Assembly: GCF_019038435.1 (NCBI RefSeq)
Contig: NZ_JAGPOX010000026.1
Location: 16,142-80,141 of the forward strand
Direction of reading: 5' to 3'
Source: Nocardia alni
GTDB taxonomy: Bacteria; Actinomycetota; Actinomycetes; Mycobacteriales; Mycobacteriaceae
Length of the DNA: 64,000 bases
Within the stretch, counting starts at the first letter, position 1. The number at the start of each line of letters is the position of its first letter. The position numbers were made by a program, and so were the translations under genes. This document shows, piece by piece, positions 53,858-61,938 of this stretch. The notes beneath the pieces are model-generated. The model was not told where the DNA came from, did no database searches, and worked only from the letters and a program-made list of their open reading frames with translations.

Positions 53858-54250
53858 TCACTTCGGCCGCGTCATCGCACGACGGACCTGCAGAATCCGG
53901 GCGGTGCCGATAACCGCCATGACCAGCATTCCCACGATCGCCGCGAGCAGGACGGCCACACCGAGCGGCAGGGTGAAGTGGGCGCCCAGGAAAGTGAACT
54001 TCCCCGGGGTGAGGTTCTCGAGCACGAAGACCAGAATCAGGATCAGGATCAACGCTCCGCCGCTGAGGGCCGCCCACGCGGTGGATACCAACGTGCGGCG
54101 TATCCGCGGTGCGGGTACGGGCTCCGGCGCTACATCGGCCGGCGCCGAAGGTTCGATGGCATGGGGCTCATGGGGTTCGGCATCCGTGAGTGGCTCGGTC
54201 TCGGTGGTCGGTTCCGCGGCGGGGGCGGTGGAATCCGGCTTCTCATTCAT
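53858..54250 (-). CDS. LapA-like (DUF1049) membrane protein
   Basis: 130 residues from the ATG at 54250, ten bases after GGAG. An acidic, Pro/Glu/Ala-rich N-terminal tail of about 50 residues (many PEP/TETE-type repeats) precedes two membrane helices: LSGGALILILILVFVLENLT and LPLGVAVLLAAIVGMLVMAV, followed by RILQVRRAMTRPK. The helix pair with FTFLGAHFTLPLGVAVLLAA matches DUF1049/LapA. E. coli LapA helps regulate lipopolysaccharide assembly; in actinobacteria the function is unknown. It is convergent with the orphan sigma gene (6 bp apart). Confidence 0.82.
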   Translation of the reverse strand: MNEKPDSTAPAAEPTTETEPLTDAEPHEPHAIEPSAPADVAPEPVPAPRIRRTLVSTAWAALSGGALILILILVFVLENLTPGKFTFLGAHFTLPLGVAVLLAAIVGMLVMAVIGTARILQVRRAMTRPK

Positions 54251-54347
54251 CACACTCAACTCCAGATAGCAGGGAAAGCCTGGTCGGAGGGGATAACCGA
54301 GCTACGCCCGTCAGGAAGTGGCTACCCACTCGGTGATCCGGTAATCG

Positions 54348-54572
54348 TCATGCCCCGCGACACAGGCGAACTCGCCGAGCCTGCGGTCCCTTCGACCCGA
54401 CCCTGGTGTCGAAAACGACCGGTTGCCCTTCTTTCAGTTCCGCACAACCGTTGTCGACAAGAACGTCCGCGCGCTCGAGCAGGACATCGGGCCCGCCGTC
54501 GTCGGGCGCGATGAACCCGAAGTTCCGATCGTCGTTGAACCATTTCACGGTGCCACGGGTAAGTGCCGTCAT
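54348..54572 (-). CDS. Cold-shock domain protein with degenerate RNP2 motif
   Basis: 74 residues from the ATG at 54572 with AAGGAGAG upstream. It begins MTALTRGTVKWFNDDRNFGF, the CspA-type GTVKWF motif plus an altered RNP1 (RNFGFI for KGFGFI). The region for RNP2, normally VFVHF, reads DVLLERADVLVDNG, so the aromatic and His residues that stack on RNA are missing. The C-terminal half ELKEGQPVVFDTRVGSKGPQ is normal. It may bind RNA weakly or differently, or act in transcription antitermination. It is divergent from the lipid operon at 54804. Confidence 0.88.
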   Translation of the reverse strand: MTALTRGTVKWFNDDRNFGFIAPDDGGPDVLLERADVLVDNGCAELKEGQPVVFDTRVGSKGPQARRVRLCRGA

Positions 54573-54803
54573 GTTGTCTCTCCTTGCCTGCGCCGGGTAC
54601 GAGCCGCCGACCGGGGCAGCATTCGCCCCGGTCGGTGGCATCTTGCGGCGGGGCGGCGCGGCCCCAACTGTCCTTCGCACAGCTCTCGGATCCGGTTTGG
54701 CGGACCGGGCGAAAATCGCCGGACGAACCCTGCGCGCGGAAATCTCGCCGATCGACCAAACTGCGGCGGGCAGCATGGCGAAATCCTGACATGCGAGAGT
54801 TCG

Positions 54804-56117
54804 ATGCCTGAGTCAGGCGGCCGCGACGTCGCGGTGATCGGGAGCGGAGTTGCCGGTCTCACGGCCGCCCATGTGCTCACCCGGCACGATCGGGTGACTT
54901 TGTACGAGAAGGACTCGCGGCTCGGCGGGCACGCGCACACGCACGAGGTGCAGGTCGCACCCGGACAGCGGGTGTGGGTGGACTCCGGATTCATCGTGCA
55001 CAACGACCGCACGTATCCGACCCTGCTGCGGCTGTTCGAGGAACTTGGGGTGCAGACCCGGGAGACCGATATGTCGATGTCGGTGCGCGCCGATGCCAGC
55101 GGGCTGGAATACGCGGGGGCCAAAGGACTTCCGGGGCTGTTCCCGAGCATCCGCATGCTGGCCAGGCCCCGCTACCTGCGCATGCTGGCCGAGGTGACGC
55201 GTTTCCATCGGATCGCACAAGAGCTGTTGCGACAGAACGACTCCGAGATGACGCTCGAGGATTTTCTCCGGCGGCACAGGTTCAGCGACTACTTCACCGA
55301 ACATTTCATGACCCCGCTGGTGGCCGCGGTGTGGTCGTGCGATCCCCGGCTGTGCGGACGGTATCCGGCGCAGTATCTGCTGCGCTTTCTCGACCACCAC
55401 GGGATGTTGTCGGTCTTCGGCTCCCCGGCGTGGCGCACGGTGGTCGGCGGATCCGTGCGATATGTGGACAAGATCGCCGAAGGTATCGACGAGATTCGCA
55501 CCGGCACAACTGTTCTGACTGTGCGACAGCAGCGCGACTGCGTGCTGGTCACCGAATCGGCGGGGGTGCGTCGTTTCGACGCGGCGGTCATCGCCACCCA
55601 CCCGCGGCAGGCCCTGGCGCTGCTGGACGCACCGGACCCGCTGACCGGTTCGGTGCTGAACGCGATGCCGTACTCGGTGAATCACGCGCAGTTGCACACC
55701 GACGAATCGGTGCTGCCCAGGTCGCGGCGAGCGCGCGCGTCGTGGAACTATCTGACGCCGACGGGTGGCGAGAATGCCGCGGGCGTGGTGGTCACCTACG
55801 ACCTCACCCGCCTGATGGGCCTGGACCATGTCGCCGACCGCAGGTTCCTGGTCACACTCGGCGGTGCGCGGCTGGTCGACCCGGCACGGGTGATCGCGGA
55901 GATGACCTACGAACATCCGATCTACACGCCCGAATCCGTTGCCGCACAAGCTCGGCTACCCGAACTGGACACCGATCGCCTGGCCTTCGCCGGGGCGTAT
56001 CACGGCTGGGGTTTCCACGAGGACGGTGCGCGATCGGGACTGCGGGCCGCCGAGCGCATCGGCGGTCACTGGCCGCTGCCCACGGGGCACGAACGAGAAC
56101 GGGCGGACGCGCGATGA
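54804..56117 (+). CDS. FAD-dependent amine oxidase / NAD(P)-binding protein (Rv0449c-like)
   Basis: 437 residues from the ATG at 54804 with GAGAG upstream. The dinucleotide fold VAVIGSGVAGLTAAHVL and RLGGHAHTHEV opens the protein; VDSGFIVHNDRTYPTLLRLF and VVGGSVRYVDKIAEGI follow, and the C-terminal FAD motif is FAGAYHGWGFHEDGARSGLR. It resembles squalene/phytoene desaturase-like oxidoreductases and corresponds to Rv0449c. It is first in an operon whose members overlap by 4 bp and which ends in cyclopropane-synthase and DUF1295 genes, so it probably oxidises or desaturates a fatty-acyl lipid. Confidence 0.9.
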   Translation: MPESGGRDVAVIGSGVAGLTAAHVLTRHDRVTLYEKDSRLGGHAHTHEVQVAPGQRVWVDSGFIVHNDRTYPTLLRLFEELGVQTRETDMSMSVRADASGLEYAGAKGLPGLFPSIRMLARPRYLRMLAEVTRFHRIAQELLRQNDSEMTLEDFLRRHRFSDYFTEHFMTPLVAAVWSCDPRLCGRYPAQYLLRFLDHHGMLSVFGSPAWRTVVGGSVRYVDKIAEGIDEIRTGTTVLTVRQQRDCVLVTESAGVRRFDAAVIATHPRQALALLDAPDPLTGSVLNAMPYSVNHAQLHTDESVLPRSRRARASWNYLTPTGGENAAGVVVTYDLTRLMGLDHVADRRFLVTLGGARLVDPARVIAEMTYEHPIYTPESVAAQARLPELDTDRLAFAGAYHGWGFHEDGARSGLRAAERIGGHWPLPTGHERERADAR

Positions 56118-56848
56118 ATACGACCGCCGCGCCACCGCACCTGTACTTCACGCGAATACACCATGTACGCAACGCACCCGTGCGGCACGAGTTCGAATAT
56201 CGCGGATACAGCTGGTTTTTCGATCTGGACTGCCCGCCGCGCCTGCCGATCCCGATGCGTCCCTTCGGATATTTCCGGGCCGAGGACCATCTCGAAGGCC
56301 CGGGTACGGATCTGCGCACCCGAGTCGACGACGTGCTCGCCGATCACGGCATCGATTGCGCGGGCGGGCGGGTCACCGCGCTCATGGGCGCCCGCGCACT
56401 GGGCTATGTCTTCGATCCGCTTACCGTGTTCTGGTGCTACGGGCCTGATCAGCGGCTTCGGTGCGTGATCGCCGAGGTGCACAACACGTACGGCGAGCGG
56501 CACGCCTATGTGCTGAACCCCGACGAGCACGGCCGGGCCGAGGTCGACAAGCAGTTCTACGTCTCGCCGTTCAACCGGGTCGAGGGTCACTACGCGGTGT
56601 GGACGCCCGAGCCCGCCGAGACACTCTCCCTGCGTATCGCGCTGCTGCGCGACGAGCAGCCGCCCTTCGTCGCATCCGTCCGCGGCGACCGCATGCCGGT
56701 GACGACTGGCACGGTCCTGCGCGCGCACCTTCGCACCCCGCTCTCCCCCTGGCTGACGGCGGCTCGCATCCGCCGGCACGGCATCGCGCTGTGGGCGCGG
56801 GGCCTGCCCGTCGTACCGCGCCCCACGAATCGGAGGACAGTCTCGTGA
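56114..56848 (+). CDS. DUF1365 family protein (Rv0448c-like)
   Basis: 244 residues starting inside the stop of the oxidase gene (ATGA). It begins MNTTAAPPHLYFTRIHHVRN, followed by HEFEYRGYSWFFDLDCPPRL, NPLTVFWCY-type LGYVFDPLTVFWCYGPDQRL, VHNTYGERHAYVL and KQFYVSPFNRVEGHY, all DUF1365 hallmarks. The reaction is not known; the family is nearly always next to the FAD oxidase and cyclopropane-synthase-like methyltransferase, pointing to modification of phospholipid acyl chains. Its stop overlaps the next GTG start (GTGA). Confidence 0.9.
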   Translation: MNTTAAPPHLYFTRIHHVRNAPVRHEFEYRGYSWFFDLDCPPRLPIPMRPFGYFRAEDHLEGPGTDLRTRVDDVLADHGIDCAGGRVTALMGARALGYVFDPLTVFWCYGPDQRLRCVIAEVHNTYGERHAYVLNPDEHGRAEVDKQFYVSPFNRVEGHYAVWTPEPAETLSLRIALLRDEQPPFVASVRGDRMPVTTGTVLRAHLRTPLSPWLTAARIRRHGIALWARGLPVVPRPTNRRTVS

Positions 56849-58104
56849 CCAGCATCTGCCCGGAGGCGCTCCGCGGAGATCTGTTGCCCCGTATACCTAC
56901 CGGGCCCTACGCGCGCCTGCGAGCCAAGGGGGCGGCGGCCCTGTTCCGACGTGCGGTACACGGGTTGCCGTTACGAGTGGAGTTCCCGGACGGCGACGTT
57001 CTCGGCGCGGGTTCGGCCACCGAACTGTTACCGCGCATGATCATTCGCGATCCGGTGGCCTTCTTCGCACGGGTCGGCGGGCAGGGGCTGATCGGTTTCG
57101 GGGAGTCCTATACCGCGGGCGAGTGGACCTCTCCGGACCCCGCGGCCGTGCTGACCGTACTGGCCGGCCATATCAGCCAGCTGATTCCCGCTGCGCTGCA
57201 ACGGTTCCGGAGTGTACTGCTGCCGTCCGCACCCGCCGCCGAACTCGGCGACCGAGCGAACACCCGCACCAACATCGAGCACCATTACGACCTGTCCAAC
57301 GACCTGTTCGGGCTGTTTCTCGACGAGACCATGACCTACTCCGCCGCGCTCTTCGCGGACCCGGAAGCGGCATCCTGGGACGTACTGGCCGACGCGCAGC
57401 GCCGGAAGATCGATCGCCTGCTCGATGCCGCCGGTGTGCGTTCGGGGAGCCGGGTGCTCGAGATCGGCACCGGCTGGGGCGAACTGTGCGTTCGCGCCGC
57501 GATGCGCGGCGCGGCAGTGCGTTCGGTCACACTGTCGGGCCGCCAGCTGGAACTGGCCCGGACCCGGGTCGCGGCAGCGGGATTCGCGGACTCGGTACGG
57601 ATCGAGCTGTGCGACTACCGCGATGTGCGCGGCGAATACGACGCCATCGTCTCGGTCGAGATGATCGAAGCCGTCGGATATCGGTATTGGCCCGCGTATT
57701 TCGAATGCCTGGACGCCCGGCTGGCGCCGGGCGGACGAGTCGCGCTGCAGGCCATCACGATGCCGCACGACCGCATGCTCGCCAGCCGCAACACCTACAC
57801 CTGGATCCAGAAGTACATCTTCCCTGGCGGTCTCCTGCCTTCCACCGAGGCGATCGAACGCACCGCCCGCCGGACCCGACTACGGGTGCGCGGCCGCCAC
57901 TGCTTCGGCGAGCATTACGCGCACACCCTGCGACTGTGGCGAGAACGCTTCGACAACAGCGCGACCGAGGTGACCGCGCTCGGGTTCGACGGCACGTTCC
58001 GGCGACTGTGGCAGTTCTACCTCGCCTACTCCGAGGCGGGATTCCGCTCCGGATACCTCGATGTCCAGCAGATCGTTCTCGACCGTCCCGAGGAGCAGCC
58101 ATGA
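56845..58104 (+). CDS. Cyclopropane-fatty-acyl-phospholipid synthase family protein (UfaA1-like)
   Basis: 419 residues from the GTG at 56845. The N-terminal lipid-binding domain holds GLIGFGESYTAGEWTSPD. The methyltransferase domain begins at IEHHYDLSNDLFGLFLDETM (CFA signature), with SAM motif I SRVLEIGTGWGELCVRAAMR, then SVEMIEAVGYRYWPAYFECL and FIFPGG-type YIFPGGLLPSTEAI. The reaction is SAM-dependent methylenation or methylation of unsaturated acyl chains, as in tuberculostearic or cyclopropane lipid synthesis. It corresponds to Rv0447c. Its stop overlaps a 15-codon open frame that bridges to the next gene. Confidence 0.92.
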   Translation: MTSICPEALRGDLLPRIPTGPYARLRAKGAAALFRRAVHGLPLRVEFPDGDVLGAGSATELLPRMIIRDPVAFFARVGGQGLIGFGESYTAGEWTSPDPAAVLTVLAGHISQLIPAALQRFRSVLLPSAPAAELGDRANTRTNIEHHYDLSNDLFGLFLDETMTYSAALFADPEAASWDVLADAQRRKIDRLLDAAGVRSGSRVLEIGTGWGELCVRAAMRGAAVRSVTLSGRQLELARTRVAAAGFADSVRIELCDYRDVRGEYDAIVSVEMIEAVGYRYWPAYFECLDARLAPGGRVALQAITMPHDRMLASRNTYTWIQKYIFPGGLLPSTEAIERTARRTRLRVRGRHCFGEHYAHTLRLWRERFDNSATEVTALGFDGTFRRLWQFYLAYSEAGFRSGYLDVQQIVLDRPEEQP

Positions 58105-58148
58105 ATGCCGCCGCCCATATCGAATCCGCCCTGCTGGTCGTCCGATGA
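58101..58148 (+). other. 15-codon bridging open frame between the CFA-synthase and DUF1295 genes
   Basis: ATG at 58101 overlaps the stop of the upstream gene (ATGA), and its own TGA at 58146-58148 overlaps the ATG of the DUF1295 gene (again ATGA). It encodes MNAAAHIESALLVVR. GAGGAGCAG just upstream could serve as its ribosome site. It may relay translating ribosomes between the two genes; a functional peptide is not claimed. Confidence 0.5.
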
Positions 58149-58954
58149 ACTGGCATGTGGAACTGGAGATCTGGCTGTGGGCAGCGGTGGCGCTCGCCGC
58201 GCTGCAAGCCGGGACGTTCGCCGTGGCGCGTCGCATAGGCCGATACAACGTCGTCGATGTCGTGTGGGGACTGGGTTTCGTACTCGTCGCGATCATCGCG
58301 GCGCTGCTCGGTGACGGATCTCCCGGACGGCGGATAATTCTGCTGGTTCTGGTCGCGGTGTGGGGACTGCGGCTGAGTCGGTATCTCGGGCGCCGGACCG
58401 CGGGCAAGGGCGAGGACCCCCGCTATACCGAGTTGCTCGACCGCTACGGGCGCACGCCCGGCGTGGTGATCGTGCGCATCTTCCTCACCCAGGGCGCGGC
58501 GCAGTGGATCATCTCGCTGCCCATCCAGGTGGCGGCCGCGGCAGGACCGATCCGAGGTTGGAGCCGGATCACCGTCGCGGTGGGGGTGCTCGCCTGGGTG
58601 GCCGGCGTGTTGTTCGAGGCCATAGGCGATCGGCAGCTCGCCCGTTTCAAGGCCGATCCGGCCAATCGGGGCGTCATCATGGAGCGAGGGTTGTGGGCAT
58701 GGACGCGACACCCGAACTATTTCGGCGATTTCTGCGTGTGGTGGGGCCTGTGGCTGATCGCGGTGAGCGGGTGGGCGGGCGTGCTGACGGTGTTCGCGCC
58801 GCTGATCATGTCCTATCTGCTGATCCGGGGGACCGGCGCCCGGCTGCTCGAGCAGGCGATGCGCGATCGGCCCGGCTATCGCGAATATCAGCAGCGCACG
58901 GCCTACTTCTTTCCCCGCCCGCCGCGCCCGGCCCCCGCGCCGGGCACGGCCTGA
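58145..58954 (+). CDS. DUF1295 membrane protein (steroid 5-alpha-reductase-like; Rv0446c-like)
   Basis: 269 residues from the ATG at 58145. About six to seven membrane helices; the N-terminus has YNVVDVVWGLGFVLVAIIAA, and the C-terminal signature is RGLWAWTRHPNYFGDFCVWW followed by GARLLEQAMRDRPGYREYQQ. DUF1295 proteins belong to the steroid reductase / isoprenylcysteine methyltransferase fold and probably reduce or modify a lipid using NAD(P)H. It corresponds to Rv0446c, directly upstream of sigK in M. tuberculosis, and holds the same place here. Confidence 0.9.
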   Translation: MNWHVELEIWLWAAVALAALQAGTFAVARRIGRYNVVDVVWGLGFVLVAIIAALLGDGSPGRRIILLVLVAVWGLRLSRYLGRRTAGKGEDPRYTELLDRYGRTPGVVIVRIFLTQGAAQWIISLPIQVAAAAGPIRGWSRITVAVGVLAWVAGVLFEAIGDRQLARFKADPANRGVIMERGLWAWTRHPNYFGDFCVWWGLWLIAVSGWAGVLTVFAPLIMSYLLIRGTGARLLEQAMRDRPGYREYQQRTAYFFPRPPRPAPAPGTA

Positions 58955-59085
58955 CGCACATCACTATCAGCAAGGCCCTATATCATGACTCGGCGAAGGC
59001 ACAAGATCGTCACGTCGGCCGCCGGCCGTCCCGAGCACGCGTCGTCGCGCCCGGGTCCTCGTCCGATACAGGGAGACAGAGCGCT

Positions 59086-59748
59086 ATGGCGGATGAGCCC
59101 CATGGCCGTTCGGCCGGGGAGGGCCACGCCGGGGCGGGCGATGCCGAGCCGGATGCGTGCCCGGTACATCGCGCCGAGCCGGACCCGGAGGTCGGTCGGC
59201 GGCTCACGGAGCTGCTACGGGGTATCGCGGGCGGTGACAGGGAGTCGTTCACCCAGTTCTATCGCGGGACGCACGATCGCGTGTTCGGGTTGGCCCTGCG
59301 TATTCTGCGGCGGGCCGCCGCCGCGGAGGAGATCACCCAGGAGATCTACCTCTACGTCTGGAATTCCGCGGCGCAGTACGACTCGCGCCTGGCCAGTCCG
59401 ATCGGGTGGCTCATGATGCTCACCCATCGCCGGGCCGTGGACCGGGTCCGGCTCGAATCCTCCGCCACCACACGCGATCTCGCCTACGGGCACCGCCAGC
59501 TGGGCCGCGATCACGACATCGTCGCCGAGGCGGTGAACCAGCGGGCGGACGAGCAGGCGGTCGTCCAATGCCTCGATGCGCTCACCGGCACCCAGCGCGA
59601 AACGGTCGCGCTGGCCTATTACGGTGGGCGGACCTACGCCGAGGTGGCCGAGCATCTCGGCATCCCCTTGAACACGGTCAAGACGCGCATCCGAGACGGC
59701 CTCAAGCGACTGCGGAATTGCCTGACAGGATCGGTGGCCGATGCCTGA
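59086..59748 (+). CDS. sigK: ECF sigma factor SigK
   Basis: 220 residues from the ATG at 59086, nine bases after GGGAGA. Region 2: SFTQFYRGTHDRVFGLALRI, AEEITQEIYLYVWNSAAQYD and PIGWLMMLTHRRAVDRVRLE. Region 4: ALTGTQRETVALAYYGGRTY, AEVAEHLGIPLNTVKTRIRD and GLKRLRNCL. It is followed by rskA with an 8-bp overlap, the classical sigma/anti-sigma arrangement. In M. tuberculosis SigK controls mpt70/mpt83 and its own lipid-gene locus. The N-terminal 35 residues are polar and not conserved. Confidence 0.94.
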   Translation: MADEPHGRSAGEGHAGAGDAEPDACPVHRAEPDPEVGRRLTELLRGIAGGDRESFTQFYRGTHDRVFGLALRILRRAAAAEEITQEIYLYVWNSAAQYDSRLASPIGWLMMLTHRRAVDRVRLESSATTRDLAYGHRQLGRDHDIVAEAVNQRADEQAVVQCLDALTGTQRETVALAYYGGRTYAEVAEHLGIPLNTVKTRIRDGLKRLRNCLTGSVADA

Positions 59749-60508
59749 TATCCACCCGCACGAGGACCTTCTCGACTTCGCGCACCCCTACGCGCTGGAC
59801 GCCCTGTCCGATCAGGACCGCCGCGCCGTCGAGCACATGCTGGACACCACCGACCCGGCCACCGCCGAGACATTCCGCGCGACGGTCCGCGACCTGCGTG
59901 AAACCCTGGCGCTCATCACCATCGTCGACGCCGTCCCCGCCCCCGCCGATCTCGAGGCGAAACTACAGCGCGCACTCGACGCCCAACTCGGCGCGGGTGC
60001 CCCGACAGCCCCCGACGACACGCCCGACGAACATGGCCCCACGAACATCCAGGACAAGGCCCGCACCCGCCTGCGCTGGATGGCGGCGGCCGCCGCGGCG
60101 GTGGTCGTCATCGCCGCCGGCGCGGGCGCCATCGTCTACAGCACCCGATCCCACGAATCCACCGGCATCAGCGCCCAACAGGTCATCGACCACGCCGACA
60201 CCCGGGAAAACGCCCTCCCGATCGCCGGCGGCGGCACCATCAACGTCAGCCTGTCCCACCAACTGAACGCCGCGGCAATCTCTTTCGCCACCGTCCCCGC
60301 GCCCCCCGCGAACCACACCTACCAACTGTGGCTGATATCACCGGCAGGCCAACCCCGCTCCGCCGGTGTCCTGCCCACGCTGCCGACCACCCACGCACCC
60401 CTACTCGTGCGATTCGGGAACTCCAGCAAACTCGCGATGACCATCGAACCGGCCGGCGGCTCCCCCGCCCCCACCACCCAGCCGATCGTCGGAGTGCCCC
60501 TCACCTGA
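59741..60508 (+). CDS. rskA: Anti-sigma-K factor RskA
   Basis: 255 residues. The cytosolic N-terminal anti-sigma domain starts EDLLDFAHPYALDALSDQDR and RAVEHMLDTTDPATAETFRA; a single membrane helix RWMAAAAAAVVVIAAGAGAI lies near residue 115; the extracytoplasmic RskA domain has VPAPPANHTYQLWLISPAGQ, RSAGVLPTLPTTHAPLLVRF and a C-terminal MTIEPAGGSPAPTTQPI. It holds SigK inactive at the membrane until its extracellular part is cleaved. Strong Pro/Thr content and C-biased codons appear in its second half. Confidence 0.94.
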   Translation: MPDIHPHEDLLDFAHPYALDALSDQDRRAVEHMLDTTDPATAETFRATVRDLRETLALITIVDAVPAPADLEAKLQRALDAQLGAGAPTAPDDTPDEHGPTNIQDKARTRLRWMAAAAAAVVVIAAGAGAIVYSTRSHESTGISAQQVIDHADTRENALPIAGGGTINVSLSHQLNAAAISFATVPAPPANHTYQLWLISPAGQPRSAGVLPTLPTTHAPLLVRFGNSSKLAMTIEPAGGSPAPTTQPIVGVPLT

Positions 60509-60592
60509 GGTCCGGATACAGGGCAGAGCCAGAATTTACTGGCCCGCGGCAGGTGCCACGGCCAGGTGCCTGTCCGGCGGCTGTTCCTCGAT

Positions 60593-60991
60593 TCAGTCCT
60601 GCGGGAAGCCCAATGCCGCGACGAGGGGAGGCACGAGAGCCTCGGCTTGTTGAACCACCGGGTTGGAGTTCTCGGCAAGATACTGATCTACACGAGTCCT
60701 CACAGTGAGCAGCGGGCTTGTGGAGACATTTATGAAGGCCGTGCCCCCCGCGATCACGTTGAACCGCGGATGGAGATACTGCTGCAGCGCGTCTCGGATG
60801 AGTTCGGAAGGCTTGATCCCTCTACGCTCAGCTTCAGTCAGTAGTTCCTCGGCCAGTTGCGCCGGGAGACGCGCCGAGACCACCTGGGTGCCAGAGGGCT
60901 TCGTTTCAATAGGCTCCGGCTCCTGCTCCCACTCGTCATCATCTTCACTGTGTGCGAGTACCTCACCGGCGAGATCTTCGAATTTTGACAT
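60593..60991 (-). CDS. BrnA-like ribbon-helix-helix antitoxin
   Basis: 132 residues from the ATG at 60991, three bases after the toxin stop, with GGAG seven bases upstream. An acidic N-terminus (HSEDDDEWEQEPEPIE) precedes a ribbon-helix-helix domain VVSARLPAQLAEELLTEAER, RGIKPSELIRDALQQYL (about residues 40-75), then a 55-residue tail that typical BrnA proteins lack. It should bind and neutralise the toxin and repress the operon. Toxin-first order matches brnTA operons. Confidence 0.75.
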   Translation of the reverse strand: MSKFEDLAGEVLAHSEDDDEWEQEPEPIETKPSGTQVVSARLPAQLAEELLTEAERRGIKPSELIRDALQQYLHPRFNVIAGGTAFINVSTSPLLTVRTRVDQYLAENSNPVVQQAEALVPPLVAALGFPQD

Positions 60992-60993
60992 CG

Positions 60994-61272
60994 TCAACTC
61001 CGTTTCCACCATGTCACTTCTGCTGCTGTAGCCACCCGTGCCGTGATCACACGCCATCTGCCGCAGTAAACATCATCCTCCCTGATGAAAACGGCAAAGT
61101 AGCGTCCACCCGCATCAGGTCCGAGCATCTGATGAGACGCGCCTCGGTCCTTCTTATTGCGACGAAACTTCGGACTAAGGCACCAGGTGTCCAAGACGTT
61201 CTTCACGCTTACGCCATGCCGGGCGATGTGCTCAACGATCTCGTCGGTCCACTCCCACTCGCTGATGTACAC
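60994..61272 (-). CDS. BrnT-like toxin
   Basis: 92 residues with a GTG start preceded by AGGGGG. It reads MYISEWEWTDEIVEHIARHG, VSVKNVLDTWCLSPKFRRNK, then LGPDAGGRYFAVFIRED and CGRWRVITARVATAAEVTWW. The pattern (W-x-x-x-x-x-E-H-I-x-R-H-G-V near the N-terminus and R-V-I-T-A-R near the C-terminus) fits the RelE-like BrnT ribonuclease family. It precedes its antitoxin gene. A DUF4258-type protein is the alternative. The pair lies in slightly less GC-rich DNA than its surroundings, next to a tRNA gene. Confidence 0.75.
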   Translation of the reverse strand: MYISEWEWTDEIVEHIARHGVSVKNVLDTWCLSPKFRRNKKDRGASHQMLGPDAGGRYFAVFIREDDVYCGRWRVITARVATAAEVTWWKRS

Positions 61273-61290
61273 GTGCCCCCTGCCCGACCT

Positions 61291-61320
61291 AGTCTACATT
61301 CTGTTTACGTTAGTATACAA
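61291..61320 (-). promoter_or_regulatory. Candidate toxin-antitoxin promoter
   Basis: On the minus strand, -35 TTGTAT (61320-61315) and -10 TAGACT (61296-61291) are 18 bases apart, about 20 bases before the toxin start. The stretch is AT-rich in a GC-rich genome and is shared with the divergent DUF6941 gene. AGTCTAC occurs on both sides and may be part of an operator. Confidence 0.5.
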
Positions 61321-61355
61321 TGAGTCTACCCACCGCCATCAAGAGAGGGGCGCGC

Positions 61356-61790
61356 ATGCCGCAAATTGAGTACTTGACGGTCGCCAACCATGCAGAGGCC
61401 CTCAACGGGCTGCTGTACTTACAGGGCGCAGGCTGGACGACCGTCCAGCAGGCCGTAGATCCAAGCGGAGTACCTACATTGGTGAACTTCGGCATCGGAG
61501 TCTCCATCCTTATCGGCTGGAATGAGACCAATCGCCGATTTCCACTAGTACTGCGTCTGTCTGACACAGATGGCAATGAAGTCTTTCGCTTGGACGCCCA
61601 AGCAGAAGCTGGTCGCCCTCCTGGAGTGCAGATCGGTTCCGATCTGCGAAGCGTTCTCGCCATCAATGCAGGCGTCCAGTTCAGACATTCCGGGGGGTAT
61701 GAGCTCAGGGCCGACCTGGGGGAGACCGAGCACCGATCCGTTGCGTTCCAGGTGCTTCAGGTCAGGGGCATCGGCTCTGCGCCCGCATGA
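61356..61790 (+). CDS. DUF6941 family protein
   Basis: 144 residues from the ATG at 61356 with GAGAGGGG upstream; an ATG at 61320 lies within the promoter. It begins MPQIEYLTVANHAEALNGLL, YLQGAGWTTVQQAV, then VSILIGWNETNRRFPLVLRL and LETEHRSVAFQV-type DLGETEHRSVAFQVLQ. The N-terminal hA-x-x-A-x-N-G-x-L-Y-L-x-G-x-G-W pattern is what I recall for DUF6941. No catalytic motif is seen; all-beta structure seems likely. It is divergent from the toxin-antitoxin pair. Confidence 0.65.
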   Translation: MPQIEYLTVANHAEALNGLLYLQGAGWTTVQQAVDPSGVPTLVNFGIGVSILIGWNETNRRFPLVLRLSDTDGNEVFRLDAQAEAGRPPGVQIGSDLRSVLAINAGVQFRHSGGYELRADLGETEHRSVAFQVLQVRGIGSAPA

Positions 61791-61938
61791 GCTCGCAGCC
61801 CGCGGGCCCACCTTCACCAAGGCCACATGACCGTCATGGCCGTGACACGCCCGGCCGAAACAGCCGCGAAGTCTTGGCGGCATCCATGCCGTTGTGTCAC
61901 CTGCAAAAGCAAGCTCCGGTGCAAACAGAACCTATTTG

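Noticed and set aside
54720..54800. SigK-dependent promoter upstream of the lipid operon
   Set aside because: No sequence close to the mycobacterial SigK consensus as I remember it could be placed at proper spacing.
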